Assembly: GCA_009781045.1 (NCBI GenBank)
Contig: WQYW01000006.1
Location: 1 to 62,666 of the forward strand
Source: Alphaproteobacteria bacterium
GTDB taxonomy: Bacteria; Pseudomonadota; Alphaproteobacteria; Rhizobiales; Xanthobacteraceae
Direction: 5' to 3'
DNA: 62,666 nt
The translations under genes were made by a program, and so were the position numbers. This document shows, piece by piece, positions 18,446 to 26,719 of the stretch (within the stretch, counting starts at the first letter, position 1; the number at the start of each line of letters is the position of its first letter). Below the pieces are notes generated by a model. It searched no databases and had not been told where the DNA came from. It saw only the letters and a program-made list of their open reading frames with translations.

Positions 18446-19177
18446 GTGCACCGGCTAAACGGCCTGGCCCTGCGCTCACGTATCCGGGAGGACAATAGGG
18501 CGAGGCAATCGGCCATCGAATGGACGGAGCAGACCTGGAACCCGACCACGGGTTGCACCAGGGTTTCGCCGGGCTGCAAACACTGTTACGCGGAAGGGAT
18601 GGCGCGACGACTGCACGCCATGGGCGCGCCGGGCTACGAGAACCAGTTCCACCTCACCCTGCACCCGGAGAGGTTCGACCAGCCGTTATCGCGCCGGAAA
18701 CCGACCATCTACTTTGTCAACAGCATGAGCGACCTCTTCCACGACGGCGTGCCCGACAGGTTCCTGGACCGTGTGTTTTTGGTCATTGAGGCCACACCGC
18801 AGCACATCTATCAGATTCCTACCAAACGCGATGAACGTCTGGGCGAATATTTCGCCCGGCGGGAATGCCCGCGGAATGTGTGGCTGGGCGTGTCCGTGGA
18901 GGACAGAAAATCTGGTCTCCCGCGCATCCGTGAACTGTGCAGAGTGGATGCGCATATTCGCTTCCTCCCGGTGGAATCGTTGCTCGAAGATCTGGGTCGC
19001 ATCGATCTGCGTGGCATTCACTGGGTCATCGTCGGCGGAGAATCCGGCCCCAGGGCCCGGCCGATGCGGGAGGAATGGCTGGCAAACGTGCACACCCAGG
19101 CCGAGGCCGCCAGCGTGGCGTTCTTCTTCAAGCACTGGGGGGCCTTTGGGGCGGACGGCGTGAAACGGCGAAAATAA
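18446..19177 (+). CDS. Phage Gp37/Gp68-type (DUF5131) protein; expected start codon lost
   Basis: The conserved protein begins at QSAIEWTEQTWNPTTGCTRV and carries the hallmark Cys cluster CTRVSPGCKHCYAEGMARRL, then TIYFVNSMSDLFHD, YQIPTKR, NVWLGVSVED and WVIVGGESGPRARPM. It looks like a radical-SAM-like fold found in phages and scattered bacterial genomes; function is unknown. The natural start should be six codons before IEWT: GGGAGG (18486-18491) sits five bases before codon 18497-18499, but that codon reads AGG. Given here is the nearest legal upstream start, GTG 18446; the frame stays open to an ATG at 18299. The gene may be silenced, mis-called at one base or translated from an upstream start. 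It has no partner gene beside it. Confidence 0.7.
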   Translation: MHRLNGLALRSRIREDNRARQSAIEWTEQTWNPTTGCTRVSPGCKHCYAEGMARRLHAMGAPGYENQFHLTLHPERFDQPLSRRKPTIYFVNSMSDLFHDGVPDRFLDRVFLVIEATPQHIYQIPTKRDERLGEYFARRECPRNVWLGVSVEDRKSGLPRIRELCRVDAHIRFLPVESLLEDLGRIDLRGIHWVIVGGESGPRARPMREEWLANVHTQAEAASVAFFFKHWGAFGADGVKRRK

Positions 19178-20185
19178 GCGAACGGACGCCTTTTTCAGGG
19201 CCGCACCTGGGATGCGTATCCAAAAATGCGGGCATGACCTGAAACTCACAGATTGAGTTTCCCCTGATTTTCGACATTTGGCGCGTCCCGGTGACAGCAG
19301 TCAGGCCTCGCGAGTGATCTTTTCGCGTGCGGCACGGGCCATGAAGTCCGATCGTGTGAGGCCGCACAGCCGGGCAGCCAGGTCGATTGCGGCGACGGTG
19401 GCTGCATCAAGGGACAGATGGATGCGTATGCTGCGGCCGGCATTTTCTATCAGTGGCCCTTGCGAGCATGGATCCGGAACGCAGGGCCTCAGCGGCTTCC
19501 GGCTCCAGATGCAGTGTTTCAGCAGGTCGTGCGGTCGGGATGGTGCGACCGTGATCAATCGCGGTCTCCACCCACTGCCGTGCAGCGTCGACTGCGGGTC
19601 ATCGCAGAATCCCTCCTTAAACGAAATCCATCCGGCAATCGCAGCAGACTGAGGTGCCGGCGCCGACTGAGATGGGCCCTGCGTCGTAGCTGCCGCCCGC
19701 TTTCGAATATCGGCTGCTTCAACACCGAAATCGCGCTGCGATCGGGGGCGCAATTGCCGCAATTTATTTCAAAAGCGACGACCGGCCTGAATGAGGACAA
19801 GCGCGCGCCAGATGCGGGACCAGGGAGCAGCCTGGCAATATGGAACAGGCGGAATCATGGCGGCACGGTGCTGTTTTCGAGGCCGGGCTGCCTGGCGCAA
19901 CCCGGGCCGCGAGTCGGGCTCCCGTCAACATTGAGATGTTCGGGTTCCATGTGTTGTAGAATTGCAATCGAGTGCGGACGGGCTGCAGGGTCAGCGGCGG
20001 CGCAGGCCCGGGTGCGGTTCGCGGTGAGGGCGGGATGGCCGCCTGTTCCCGGACCGCTCGAAGGGGCTGCGACGGGGCCTCGAGCGGCGATCACGTTCGC
20101 GTCACGTCGCCTGGCGGGCAGGGGCGGCGGCCGCAATTGGCCTTTTATTTCCACAGTTTCTATGCATAGGATTGGTGTCAAAGGT
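19178..20185. other. 1-kb intergenic region with an antitoxin remnant
   Basis: Between the Gp37/Gp68-type gene and the palindrome array before qmcA. Apart from the HicB-like fragment at 19301-19456 no coding sequence is supported; the remaining frames are Arg/Pro-rich and overlap on both strands. Confidence 0.45.
19301..19456 (-). pseudogene. C-terminal ribbon-helix-helix remnant of a HicB-like antitoxin
   Basis: The minus strand encodes SIRIHLSLDAATVAAIDLAA followed by RLCGLTRSDFMARAAREKI. This is the C-terminal DNA-binding segment typical of HicB-family antitoxins: a beta strand with alternating residues, two helices, and the LTRS-F--AAREKI signature. The frame continues upstream, but that part (rich in Pro, Arg and Cys) does not resemble the HicB N-terminal domain, and no HicA toxin is adjacent. 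I read it as a decayed antitoxin; a short free-standing RHH protein is possible but lacks a start codon at the right place. Confidence 0.55.
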
Positions 20186-20267
20186 GTGCTTTGCTTTTAA
20201 AAGGCCCGTTGCCCTTTCAATGGCACTGTTGCCGTTTGAAAAGGCACCGTTTGCTTTTAAAAGCACC
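20186..20267 (+). promoter_or_regulatory. Four tandem imperfect palindromes upstream of qmcA
   Basis: Four copies of a 19-22-base palindrome-like unit lie head to tail: 20186-20207, 20208-20227, 20228-20248 and 20249-20267. Their consensus is roughly GTTGCCTTTTAAAAGGCACC. Two contain the perfect core CTTTTAAAAG exactly 60 bases apart. The average period of about 20.5 bases is two DNA turns, so bound dimers would line up on one face. The array ends about 20 bases before the qmcA start codon. An operator array for a dimeric regulator is my inference. Confidence 0.55.
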
Positions 20268-20287
20268 CCGCCGTTCGAGGAGAAATG

Positions 20288-21286
20288 ATGACGCCGTTTT
20301 CAATTGTCCTGATTGCTCTGGTCCTGCTTGTCATAATCACGCTCCTCGCCGGCGTGAAAACGGTGCCGCAAGGCTATGACTGGACCATCGAGCGCTTCGG
20401 CAAATATACCCAGACGCTCAGCCCGGGCCTCAATCTGATCGTGCCCTATTTCGATCGGGTCGGGCGCAAGATCAACATGATGGAACAGGTGATCAGCATT
20501 CCCGAGCAGGAGGTGATCACCCGCGACAACGCCACCGTGACCGTTGACGGCGTTGCTTTCTATCAGGTGTTCGATGCCGCCAAGGCCAGCTATGAGGTCG
20601 CCAATCTCACCCAGGCGATCACGGTTCTGACCATGACCAATATCCGCTCGGTGATGGGCGCGATGGACCTCGATCAGGTGCTGTCGCATCGCGATGAAAT
20701 CAATGAGCGGCTGCTGCGCGTGGTCGATGCCGCCGTGTCGCCCTGGGGCATCAAGGTCAACCGCATCGAAATCAAGGACATCGTGCCGCCTGAGGATCTG
20801 GTCGAGGCGATGGGCCGGCAGATGAAGGCCGAGCGTGTCAAGCGTGCCGACATTCTGGCGGCGGAGGGGCAGCGGCAGTCCGAGATTCTGCGTGCCGATG
20901 GTGCCAAGCAGGCGCAGGTGCTGCAGGCCGAGGGGCGCCGCGAGGCTGCCTTCCTCGAAGCGCAGGCGCGGGAACGTCTGGCCGAGGCCGAGGCCAAGGC
21001 CACCCAGATGGTGTCGGACGCCATCGCCAAAGGCGATGTCGCCTCGCTGAACTATTTTATCGCCGACAAATATATCAAGGCGTTTGGGCAGCTCGCCGAG
21101 TCGCCGAACCAGAAGATCGTGATGCTGCCGGTTGAGGCGGTGAGCATTCTGGGATCGCTTGCCGGGATTGGCGAGATCGCCAGGGCGACCTTCAGCGGCG
21201 ACGACACCGGGGCCATGCGTCGCCCTCCGGTGCCGCAGACCCGTTCGGCGCCGCCAACGCCGCAAGTGCCGCCGCGACAAGGGTGA
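20288..21286 (+). CDS. qmcA: SPFH/band-7 membrane protein (QmcA/stomatin type)
   Basis: A 332-residue protein with one N-terminal membrane helix (FSIVLIALVLLVIITLLA, residues 4-21), then the SPFH/PHB domain: VPQGYDWTIERFGKYTQTLSPGLN is the classic opening, and VITRDNATVTVDGVAFYQVFD follows. A long charged coiled-coil (residues 180-250, rich in A, E, R, K) drives oligomerisation. The tail is Pro-rich. Such proteins build membrane microdomains and bind proteases such as FtsH. Start: ATGATG at 20285/20288; GAGGAG is five bases before the second ATG, so I use 20288. nfeD follows after 10 bases, the usual SPFH-NfeD operon. Confidence 0.93.
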   Translation: MTPFSIVLIALVLLVIITLLAGVKTVPQGYDWTIERFGKYTQTLSPGLNLIVPYFDRVGRKINMMEQVISIPEQEVITRDNATVTVDGVAFYQVFDAAKASYEVANLTQAITVLTMTNIRSVMGAMDLDQVLSHRDEINERLLRVVDAAVSPWGIKVNRIEIKDIVPPEDLVEAMGRQMKAERVKRADILAAEGQRQSEILRADGAKQAQVLQAEGRREAAFLEAQARERLAEAEAKATQMVSDAIAKGDVASLNYFIADKYIKAFGQLAESPNQKIVMLPVEAVSILGSLAGIGEIARATFSGDDTGAMRRPPVPQTRSAPPTPQVPPRQG

Positions 21287-21296
21287 GTTTCAGGTC

Positions 21297-21761
21297 ATGG
21301 AGGGGTTTCTTTCGACGATCAATGACTGGATCTGGCTGATCCTGGGCCTGGTGCTGATGACCCTCGAGGTTGCGGTACCGGGGGTGTTCCTGTTCTGGCT
21401 TGGTCTGGCTGCGCTGGTGGTCGGGGTGGTTACGCTTGGTGTCAGCTCGATGTGGGGGGCAGTCCTGCCCTGGCAGGCCCAGGTTCTGATGTTTGCCGTC
21501 TGCGCCGCCCTTGCCGCGCCATTGTGGTGGCGGCTGATCCATCGTCCCAGCGATGTCGCTGCCGCCAGCCCGTTTCTCAACAGGCGTTCGAAGGCACTGC
21601 TGGGGCGTGAGTTCACGCTTGAGAAACCGATCCTGGATGGTCACGGCGTGGTCCGGGTGGCGGACACGGTGTGGCGGGTTGCCGGTCCCGACACGCCGTC
21701 GGGCACCAGGGTCAAGGTGGTCGATGTCGATGGCGCCAATCTGACCGTGACCCCGGTTTAA
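21297..21761 (+). CDS. NfeD-family membrane protein
   Basis: A 154-residue partner of the SPFH protein. Two to three membrane helices (WIWLILGLVLMTLEVAVPGVFLFW, LAALVVGVVTLGV, VLMFAVCAALAAPLWW) are followed by a small soluble OB-fold domain with the conserved LLGREFTLEKPILDGHGVVR, VWRVAGPD and GTRVKVVDVDGANLTV strands. It is the short NfeD form without a ClpP-like protease domain. Start: ATG 21297, ten bases after qmcA stops; a longer in-frame extension would overlap qmcA and is rejected. Expected to sit with QmcA in the inner membrane. Confidence 0.92.
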   Translation: MEGFLSTINDWIWLILGLVLMTLEVAVPGVFLFWLGLAALVVGVVTLGVSSMWGAVLPWQAQVLMFAVCAALAAPLWWRLIHRPSDVAAASPFLNRRSKALLGREFTLEKPILDGHGVVRVADTVWRVAGPDTPSGTRVKVVDVDGANLTVTPV

Positions 21762-21784
21762 GGAAGCGGCCCGGTTCCAAAAAG

Positions 21785-21823
21785 AAAGCCCCTGAAGGCG
21801 TGAGAGCCTTCGGAGGGCTTTTT
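21785..21823. terminator. Bidirectional terminator between nfeD and the transglycosylase gene
   Basis: AAAGCCCCTGAAGGC (21785-21799) pairs with GCCTTCGGAGGGCTTT (21806-21821) with a small bulge and a six-base loop, followed by TTT on the plus strand; the minus strand has AAAGAAA beyond, that is TTTCTTT. It lies between convergent genes, 24 bases after nfeD and two bases from the transglycosylase stop, and can serve both. Confidence 0.85.
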
Positions 21824-21824
21824 G

Positions 21825-24311
21825 TTATCGTGTGGAGCCGCGGTGGAGGTCGGCCTCGATCTGCAGGGCGTTGCTGCCGCCGAAGCGGGCGCGATAGACC
21901 TGCAGATTTTCCATGATGCGCATGACGTAATTGCGGGTTTCGGAAAACGGAATCACCTCGACCCAGTCGACGGCATCGACGCGGGGGTCGCGGGGGTCGC
22001 CGTAGCGTTCGATCCACTTCGCCAGACTGCCGCGTCCGGCATTATAGGCGGCGAAGGTCATGATGTAGGAACCGCGGTAATCCTCCAGCAGTCCGCCAAG
22101 TTCTCCGGCACCGAGGGCGGTGTTGTAGACCGAGTCGCGTTTCATGCGGCCGAGATCACAGCGGGCGCCGTGACGCTTGCAGACATAGCGCGCGGCTTCC
22201 GGTGTCACCTGCATCAGTCCATAGGCCTGGGCCGGAGACACCACGGCAGGGTTGAAGGAGCTTTCCTGGCGCGCGATGGCATAGACCACGCTGCGATCCA
22301 CCTCCGGGCCGATGGCGCTGTAGCGGGGCATGCCGATTGTCGGATAGGCATAGACGTCGAAGGGCAGGCCCCGGTTGAGCGCGGCCTTGCCGAGCTGGAG
22401 CATGCCGCGGGCATCCTCATAGCGTGCGGTGAGTTCGCCAAGACCGGGCAGCGCCTCGGGATCGCCGTTTTCGGCCATGTCGTAGAGTATCGGCAGTACC
22501 AGATCGCGCTTGTTGAGCTGGTAGAGGATCTGCGCGGCGCGGACGACTTCAAAACGGTCGTTGCGCCCAGTGGACGATGTCGGGGTGGGGTTGAGAGCCA
22601 GTTGCGGCAGGCCGAGTCTGGCGCGGGCGAGCTGGCCGTAATAGCTGGTGGAAAAAGCGGCGGCCCGGCCATAGGCGGCGCGCGCCTCGGGCTGACGGCC
22701 CATGGCTTCTGCGGCGCGGCCCTGCCAGTAGCCGCCGCGCGCCAGCGCGGTCGGATTGGCACTGCCGACACCGATGCGGGCGAAGTGCTGGGCGGCGGTG
22801 GCGGGGTCGTTGAGGAAGCGCAACGCGATCCAGCCGGCGGTGAATTCATGTTCGGTCCGGTAGATGTCGCGCGGCGGCGGGGCGGCGTCGCGGGCGATCA
22901 CATAGGCGGTACGGAAATCCCTGGCCTCGATCATCTTGCGTGCCAGCAGGCGCCGTTCGATCCACCATTCGTCGAGATTATATAAGCGCGCCGGATCGCG
23001 TGGCGCCTGCAACATGATGCGGACGGCGTCTGCGATGCGGTCTTCACGGCGCAACAGCTGCATCCTGCTGAAGAGATATCCAGGATCGTCGCGCAGCTCA
23101 TGGGGCACGGCCTCAAGCAGAGTCCGGGTGTTGGACGCCTTCCGGTTGGCGGCGATGCGTGCCCTGGCGAGTGCGATATAGCCGCTGCCGAGGCGTTTTG
23201 CCGCGCGCATCGCGGCTTCGGTCTCACTGCCATAGAGCAGCAGATCCATCCGCGCCTTCTGGTCACCCGGGCTCAGGAGGCCGCCGAGCTGCTCCAGCGC
23301 GTTGTTCTCGGTGTTTTCCGACATGGCGTCATTGCGCCAGGCTTCGCGCATCAGGCGGGTGGCACCGGCGCGATCACCCCGGGCCAGGAGCGCCCGGGCA
23401 AGAGCCAGCCGCCCCTTGGCCGAAAGCGGGGTCTCGCTGGCGAACCAAGCCATTGTGGTGCCGTCATCACGCGGATCGTCCCACAGCAGGGCTTCGATGC
23501 GCCGGCGCATGAAACTCTGCGACGGCCAGCTCGGGTTGGCGGTGATGAAGGCACGGTAGCGGCTGACGCCGACATTGTTGTCTTCGCTGCGCAGGATGAG
23601 CCATTCCGCGAGTTTCTTTGCCACGGGATCGCGGATCGTCGCCATGACACCGTCGGCGTCCTTCTGGTGGTGGCGCTGGAGCAGTGTGATCACCTCTCCC
23701 ACAGACTGAATGTCGCCCTGCGATGGTGCCGGGGAGGCGGCGATCGCGGCCTGCGGCGCGATGCGGCGGCGGGCTTCATCGCCCGGGAGGAGTTGCGGCT
23801 GCAGTGCCGGGGCAGGTGCGCCAACCACAGGTGCCGCTGCCGGTGCCGACAGCATGGCACCGCCCTGTGGCATTGCGGCCGGTTTGCCGGAGCCCGATTT
23901 CTCCGAACCCCGCTTCTTCGCATCCGACCGGATGGAACCTGACTTGCTGGAGCCGGCTTTGGCTGAATTCGACTTGCCGGACGATGTTGATTTGGCAGAA
24001 CCGGATTTTTCTGAACCTGCCCTGGACGAACCCGACCTATCCGACTTTGACTTGTCCGACTTTCGCGGTTTGTCGGCGCGCTCCGACCTGCCGGAGTGGC
24101 CGGAGCGGGTGGAGTGCTCCGATTTGCCGGAGTGTTCCGATCTGGCGCTGTGTCTGTGGTGTGCACCATGATGGGATGCGCCATGATGGGACGCGCCATG
24201 ATGTGATTTCGGTCGCGCAGAGGCCTCGCCAGCGGCCAAAGCCAGTGCTGCGATCGCGGCCAGTGCGGTCACCCTCAGGGATCGCAAGACTTTTGGCGCC
24301 AGGAAAATCAC
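21825..24311 (-). CDS. Soluble-type lytic murein transglycosylase with Ser/Lys/His-rich N-terminal region
   Basis: An 828-residue exported enzyme that cleaves peptidoglycan to 1,6-anhydro-muropeptides. Order: signal peptide (VTALAAIAALALAAGEASA), a His-rich tract of SHHGA repeats (DNA near 24168-24215), about 130 residues of Ser/Lys/Gly low complexity, a superhelical TPR-like ring, then the C-terminal SLT domain with ARQESSFNPAVVSPAQAYGLMQ (catalytic Glu) and FAAYNAGRGSLAKWIERY. The frame extends to an ATG at 24452, but GTG 24311 follows GGAG by eight to nine bases and directly precedes the signal peptide, so I choose it. The basic, phosphorylatable-looking low-complexity arm is unusually long for the family and may tether the enzyme to the wall. 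Confidence 0.9.
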   Translation of the reverse strand: MIFLAPKVLRSLRVTALAAIAALALAAGEASARPKSHHGASHHGASHHGAHHRHSARSEHSGKSEHSTRSGHSGRSERADKPRKSDKSKSDRSGSSRAGSEKSGSAKSTSSGKSNSAKAGSSKSGSIRSDAKKRGSEKSGSGKPAAMPQGGAMLSAPAAAPVVGAPAPALQPQLLPGDEARRRIAPQAAIAASPAPSQGDIQSVGEVITLLQRHHQKDADGVMATIRDPVAKKLAEWLILRSEDNNVGVSRYRAFITANPSWPSQSFMRRRIEALLWDDPRDDGTTMAWFASETPLSAKGRLALARALLARGDRAGATRLMREAWRNDAMSENTENNALEQLGGLLSPGDQKARMDLLLYGSETEAAMRAAKRLGSGYIALARARIAANRKASNTRTLLEAVPHELRDDPGYLFSRMQLLRREDRIADAVRIMLQAPRDPARLYNLDEWWIERRLLARKMIEARDFRTAYVIARDAAPPPRDIYRTEHEFTAGWIALRFLNDPATAAQHFARIGVGSANPTALARGGYWQGRAAEAMGRQPEARAAYGRAAAFSTSYYGQLARARLGLPQLALNPTPTSSTGRNDRFEVVRAAQILYQLNKRDLVLPILYDMAENGDPEALPGLGELTARYEDARGMLQLGKAALNRGLPFDVYAYPTIGMPRYSAIGPEVDRSVVYAIARQESSFNPAVVSPAQAYGLMQVTPEAARYVCKRHGARCDLGRMKRDSVYNTALGAGELGGLLEDYRGSYIMTFAAYNAGRGSLAKWIERYGDPRDPRVDAVDWVEVIPFSETRNYVMRIMENLQVYRARFGGSNALQIEADLHRGSTR

Positions 24312-24881
24312 CAGGAAAACTCCAGACGGTGGAAACCGAAACGGTCGAAAATCCAGATCGGATTTAATCAGATATGCGGTAACGATCCGGCTTGCCAGAT
24401 CAGCGGCAAGGGCCTTCGCGTCATCGGCCAGTGACGGTCTTAAAGACATCAAGGGGCGGACTTGGCTTTAAGGAGACTTAGGGTTGCCGAATCATCGCTG
24501 GCACAGCCCTGAATGATGATGATTGCGCCCATGAAGTCAAAGGTCAAAAAGGCAGCGATTCCAAATGGCCCTTGCATCGGGTCCTGATCCCCCAGTCTGC
24601 GTTTTTTTCAGGGAGGGCGGCCAGACGCGATGGTCGTCCTCCGTTGGTCTTTGCAGCCCATGGGCTGCCCCTAAAAAAACGATTCCTGTTCGTTCTGCAT
24701 CCGATTCCCGTTTGTTCACGAACGCATCTTTTGACCTGGGACTGCCTGGGAATGGAGACGTCAAAATTCCTCAGCCAGAGGAGCCTTCAGAATCGCTGTC
24801 AAAAAGGGCTGGCAGCTGGCGCGGCTTTGCCCGGAAACAGCCGCAAAACCAGCGAAAATTCCACAAAGTGGTTGGAATGGG
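24312..24881. other. Divergent intergenic region before dapA
   Basis: About 570 bases between the divergent transglycosylase and dapA genes. It must hold the transglycosylase promoter. Frames here look non-coding. The 3' part passes into the structured segment at 24882-24964. Confidence 0.4.
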
Positions 24882-24964
24882 AGGGGCCTGCCACCATCTG
24901 TGGCCGGAAGGGTTTGAACCATCAGGATGGCAGAATCGTGCGAGCCCGGCGGGCGCAGGCCCTT
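24882..24964 (+). ncRNA. Candidate structured leader upstream of dapA
   Basis: AGGGGCCTGC (24882-24891) pairs with GCAGGCCCTT (24955-24964) over ten bases with one GU pair, enclosing small hairpins: CCAC/GTGG near 24891-24903, CCATC/GATGG near 24919-24930 and a GC-rich hairpin near 24945-24954. The result is a multibranched, cloverleaf-like fold about 70 bases before the dapA start codon. It resembles no riboswitch class I know, and tRNA landmarks are absent. The pairing is real on paper; a function is speculation. Confidence 0.25.
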
Positions 24965-25033
24965 TGACCGCATCCCCAGACCCGCTATGAATGCCCCTTG
25001 TGGCAGATCAATGAAGATCGACGGAGAGAATCC

Positions 25034-25930
25034 ATGGCAGCCAAGACGAAGTTCCAGGGGTCGTTTACCGCCTTGGTAACGCCGTTCAAAAACGGTGCCC
25101 TGGACGAGGCGGCGTTTCGCGCTCTGGTGGATTGGCAGATCACCGAAGGCACCAACGGTCTGGTGCCGGTGGGCACCACCGGCGAGAGCCCGACTTTGAG
25201 CCATGACGAGCATAAGAAGGTGGTCGAGTGGTGCATTGCGGAGGCCCGGGGGCGGGTGCCGGTGATTGCCGGAGCCGGTTCCAATTCGACCCGGGAGGCC
25301 GTGGAACTGGCGCAGCACGCCGAGAAGGCCGGGGCGGATGCGGTGCTGGTGGTGACGCCCTATTACAACAAGCCCACCCAGGAAGGGCTCTATCAGCATT
25401 ACAAGGCAATCAACGACGCCATCGGCATCGGCATCATCATCTATAATATTCCCGGGCGCTCGGTGATCGACATGTCGGTCGACACCATGGCGCGGCTGTG
25501 GGAGCTCGACCATATCGTCGGCGTCAAGGACGCCACCGCGAATATGGTGCGGGTGTCGCAGCAGCGCGCGGTACTGGGGGAGGACTTCAACCAGCTCTCC
25601 GGAGAGGATGCCACCGTGCTCGGTTACATGGCCCATGGCGGGGATGGCTGCATTTCTGTGACGTCCAATGTGGCGCCGCGCCTGTGCGCCGGGTTCCATG
25701 CCGCGTGGCGCGCCGGCGATGCTGCCAAGGCATTGAAGATCCACGATAAACTTATGCCGCTGCACAGCAGTCTGTTTATTGAAAGCAATCCCGGACCGAT
25801 CAAATACGCGGTTTCGGTGCTCGGCCGGATTGAGGAGTCGCTGCGCCTGCCGATGGTGCCGGTGTCGGAAGCGACCCGGGTCGCGGTGCGCCGCGCCATG
25901 GCTCATGCCGGGCTGATCGACCAGGCCTGA
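25034..25930 (+). CDS. dapA: 4-hydroxy-tetrahydrodipicolinate synthase
   Basis: A 298-residue enzyme condensing pyruvate with aspartate semialdehyde, the first committed step to diaminopimelate and lysine. [16 protein letters not shown] opens the barrel; [13 protein letters not shown] contains the TT pair of the active site; [15 protein letters not shown] carries the proton-relay Tyr; IYNIPGRS and VGVKDATAN hold the catalytic Tyr environment and the Schiff-base lysine; [14 protein letters not shown] completes the site. Start: ATG 25034, seven bases after GGAGAG; a longer in-frame start adds 12 unusual residues. smpB follows after 118 bases, the order seen in many Hyphomicrobiales. Confidence 0.97.
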   Translation: MAAKTKFQGSFTALVTPFKNGALDEAAFRALVDWQITEGTNGLVPVGTTGESPTLSHDEHKKVVEWCIAEARGRVPVIAGAGSNSTREAVELAQHAEKAGADAVLVVTPYYNKPTQEGLYQHYKAINDAIGIGIIIYNIPGRSVIDMSVDTMARLWELDHIVGVKDATANMVRVSQQRAVLGEDFNQLSGEDATVLGYMAHGGDGCISVTSNVAPRLCAGFHAAWRAGDAAKALKIHDKLMPLHSSLFIESNPGPIKYAVSVLGRIEESLRLPMVPVSEATRVAVRRAMAHAGLIDQA

Positions 25931-26048
25931 CAAGCCGGATCTCCGCCGGGGGGCTCATCAGGGCGGTTGACAGCCTCTCGGGCGCGCAGAAACGTTTCGA
26001 AATCGCAATGGTTTGAAGGGTGGTTTGGGCCCCCCGAAGTGATCTTTC

Positions 26049-26522
26049 ATGGCGGAAAAGAGCGAGCGCTCCATCAAGGTCGTCGCCGAGAATCGCAAGG
26101 CGCGTTTCAACTATTCGATCGAGGATACGATCGAGGCCGGGATTGCCCTGAGCGGGACCGAGGTCAAGTCCATGCGCAGCGGCAAGACCACGATCGCCGA
26201 GTCCTATGCCGATGCAAAGGGCAGCGAGGTCTGGCTGATCAACGCCAATATCCCGGAATATCTGCAGGCCAACCGCTTCAATCACGAGCCCAAACGTGCC
26301 CGCAAGCTCCTGCTCCACCGCAAGGAGATCAACCGCCTGATCGCGGCGGTGGACCGCGAGGGCATGACCCTGATTCCGCTCCGGCTCTATTTCAACGCCC
26401 GTGGCCGCGCCAAACTGCTGCTCGCGGTGGCCAAGGGGCGCAAGCTCCATGACAAGCGCGAGGCGGCAAAGAAGCGCGACTGGGGACGTGAAAAGGGGCG
26501 CCTGCTGCGCGCCCGCGGATAA
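26049..26522 (+). CDS. smpB: SsrA (tmRNA)-binding protein
   Basis: A 157-residue RNA-binding protein that loads tmRNA on stalled ribosomes for trans-translation. [35 protein letters not shown] is the family opening; [12 protein letters not shown] and [15 protein letters not shown] form the OB-fold core, and the C-terminal basic tail ([24 protein letters not shown]) enters the decoding centre. Full length and intact. tmRNA itself is not in this window. Start ATG at 26049. Confidence 0.97.
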   Translation: MAEKSERSIKVVAENRKARFNYSIEDTIEAGIALSGTEVKSMRSGKTTIAESYADAKGSEVWLINANIPEYLQANRFNHEPKRARKLLLHRKEINRLIAAVDREGMTLIPLRLYFNARGRAKLLLAVAKGRKLHDKREAAKKRDWGREKGRLLRARG

Positions 26523-26719
26523 GGTCTGCACGGGTGCCCGCCTTCAACGGCGTTTAATTTTGAATGAGCCCGGGCCGATAACGGCACCGCCATTTCCGCC
26601 CCACCACAGGCGGTCGGTATCCGGGTGCTCCCCTGAGGGCGATCAAGGCATGCAGAACGCGCGCGCAAGACAGGCCGCGCTCTGCTTTTCCCAAAGGGGT
26701 TTCCTTGAAACCCGCCCCC

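Noticed and set aside
24901..24940. tRNA-like T-arm (GGTTCAAACC on the minus strand) near dapA
   Set aside because: One stem mismatch, no matching acceptor strand at the right distance, no anticodon arm; better described as part of a possible leader fold.
26535..26560. Hairpin CGCC-TTCAAC-GGCG followed by TTTAATTTT after smpB
   Set aside because: Only four base pairs; too weak to call as a terminator, although the T-rich tail is suggestive.
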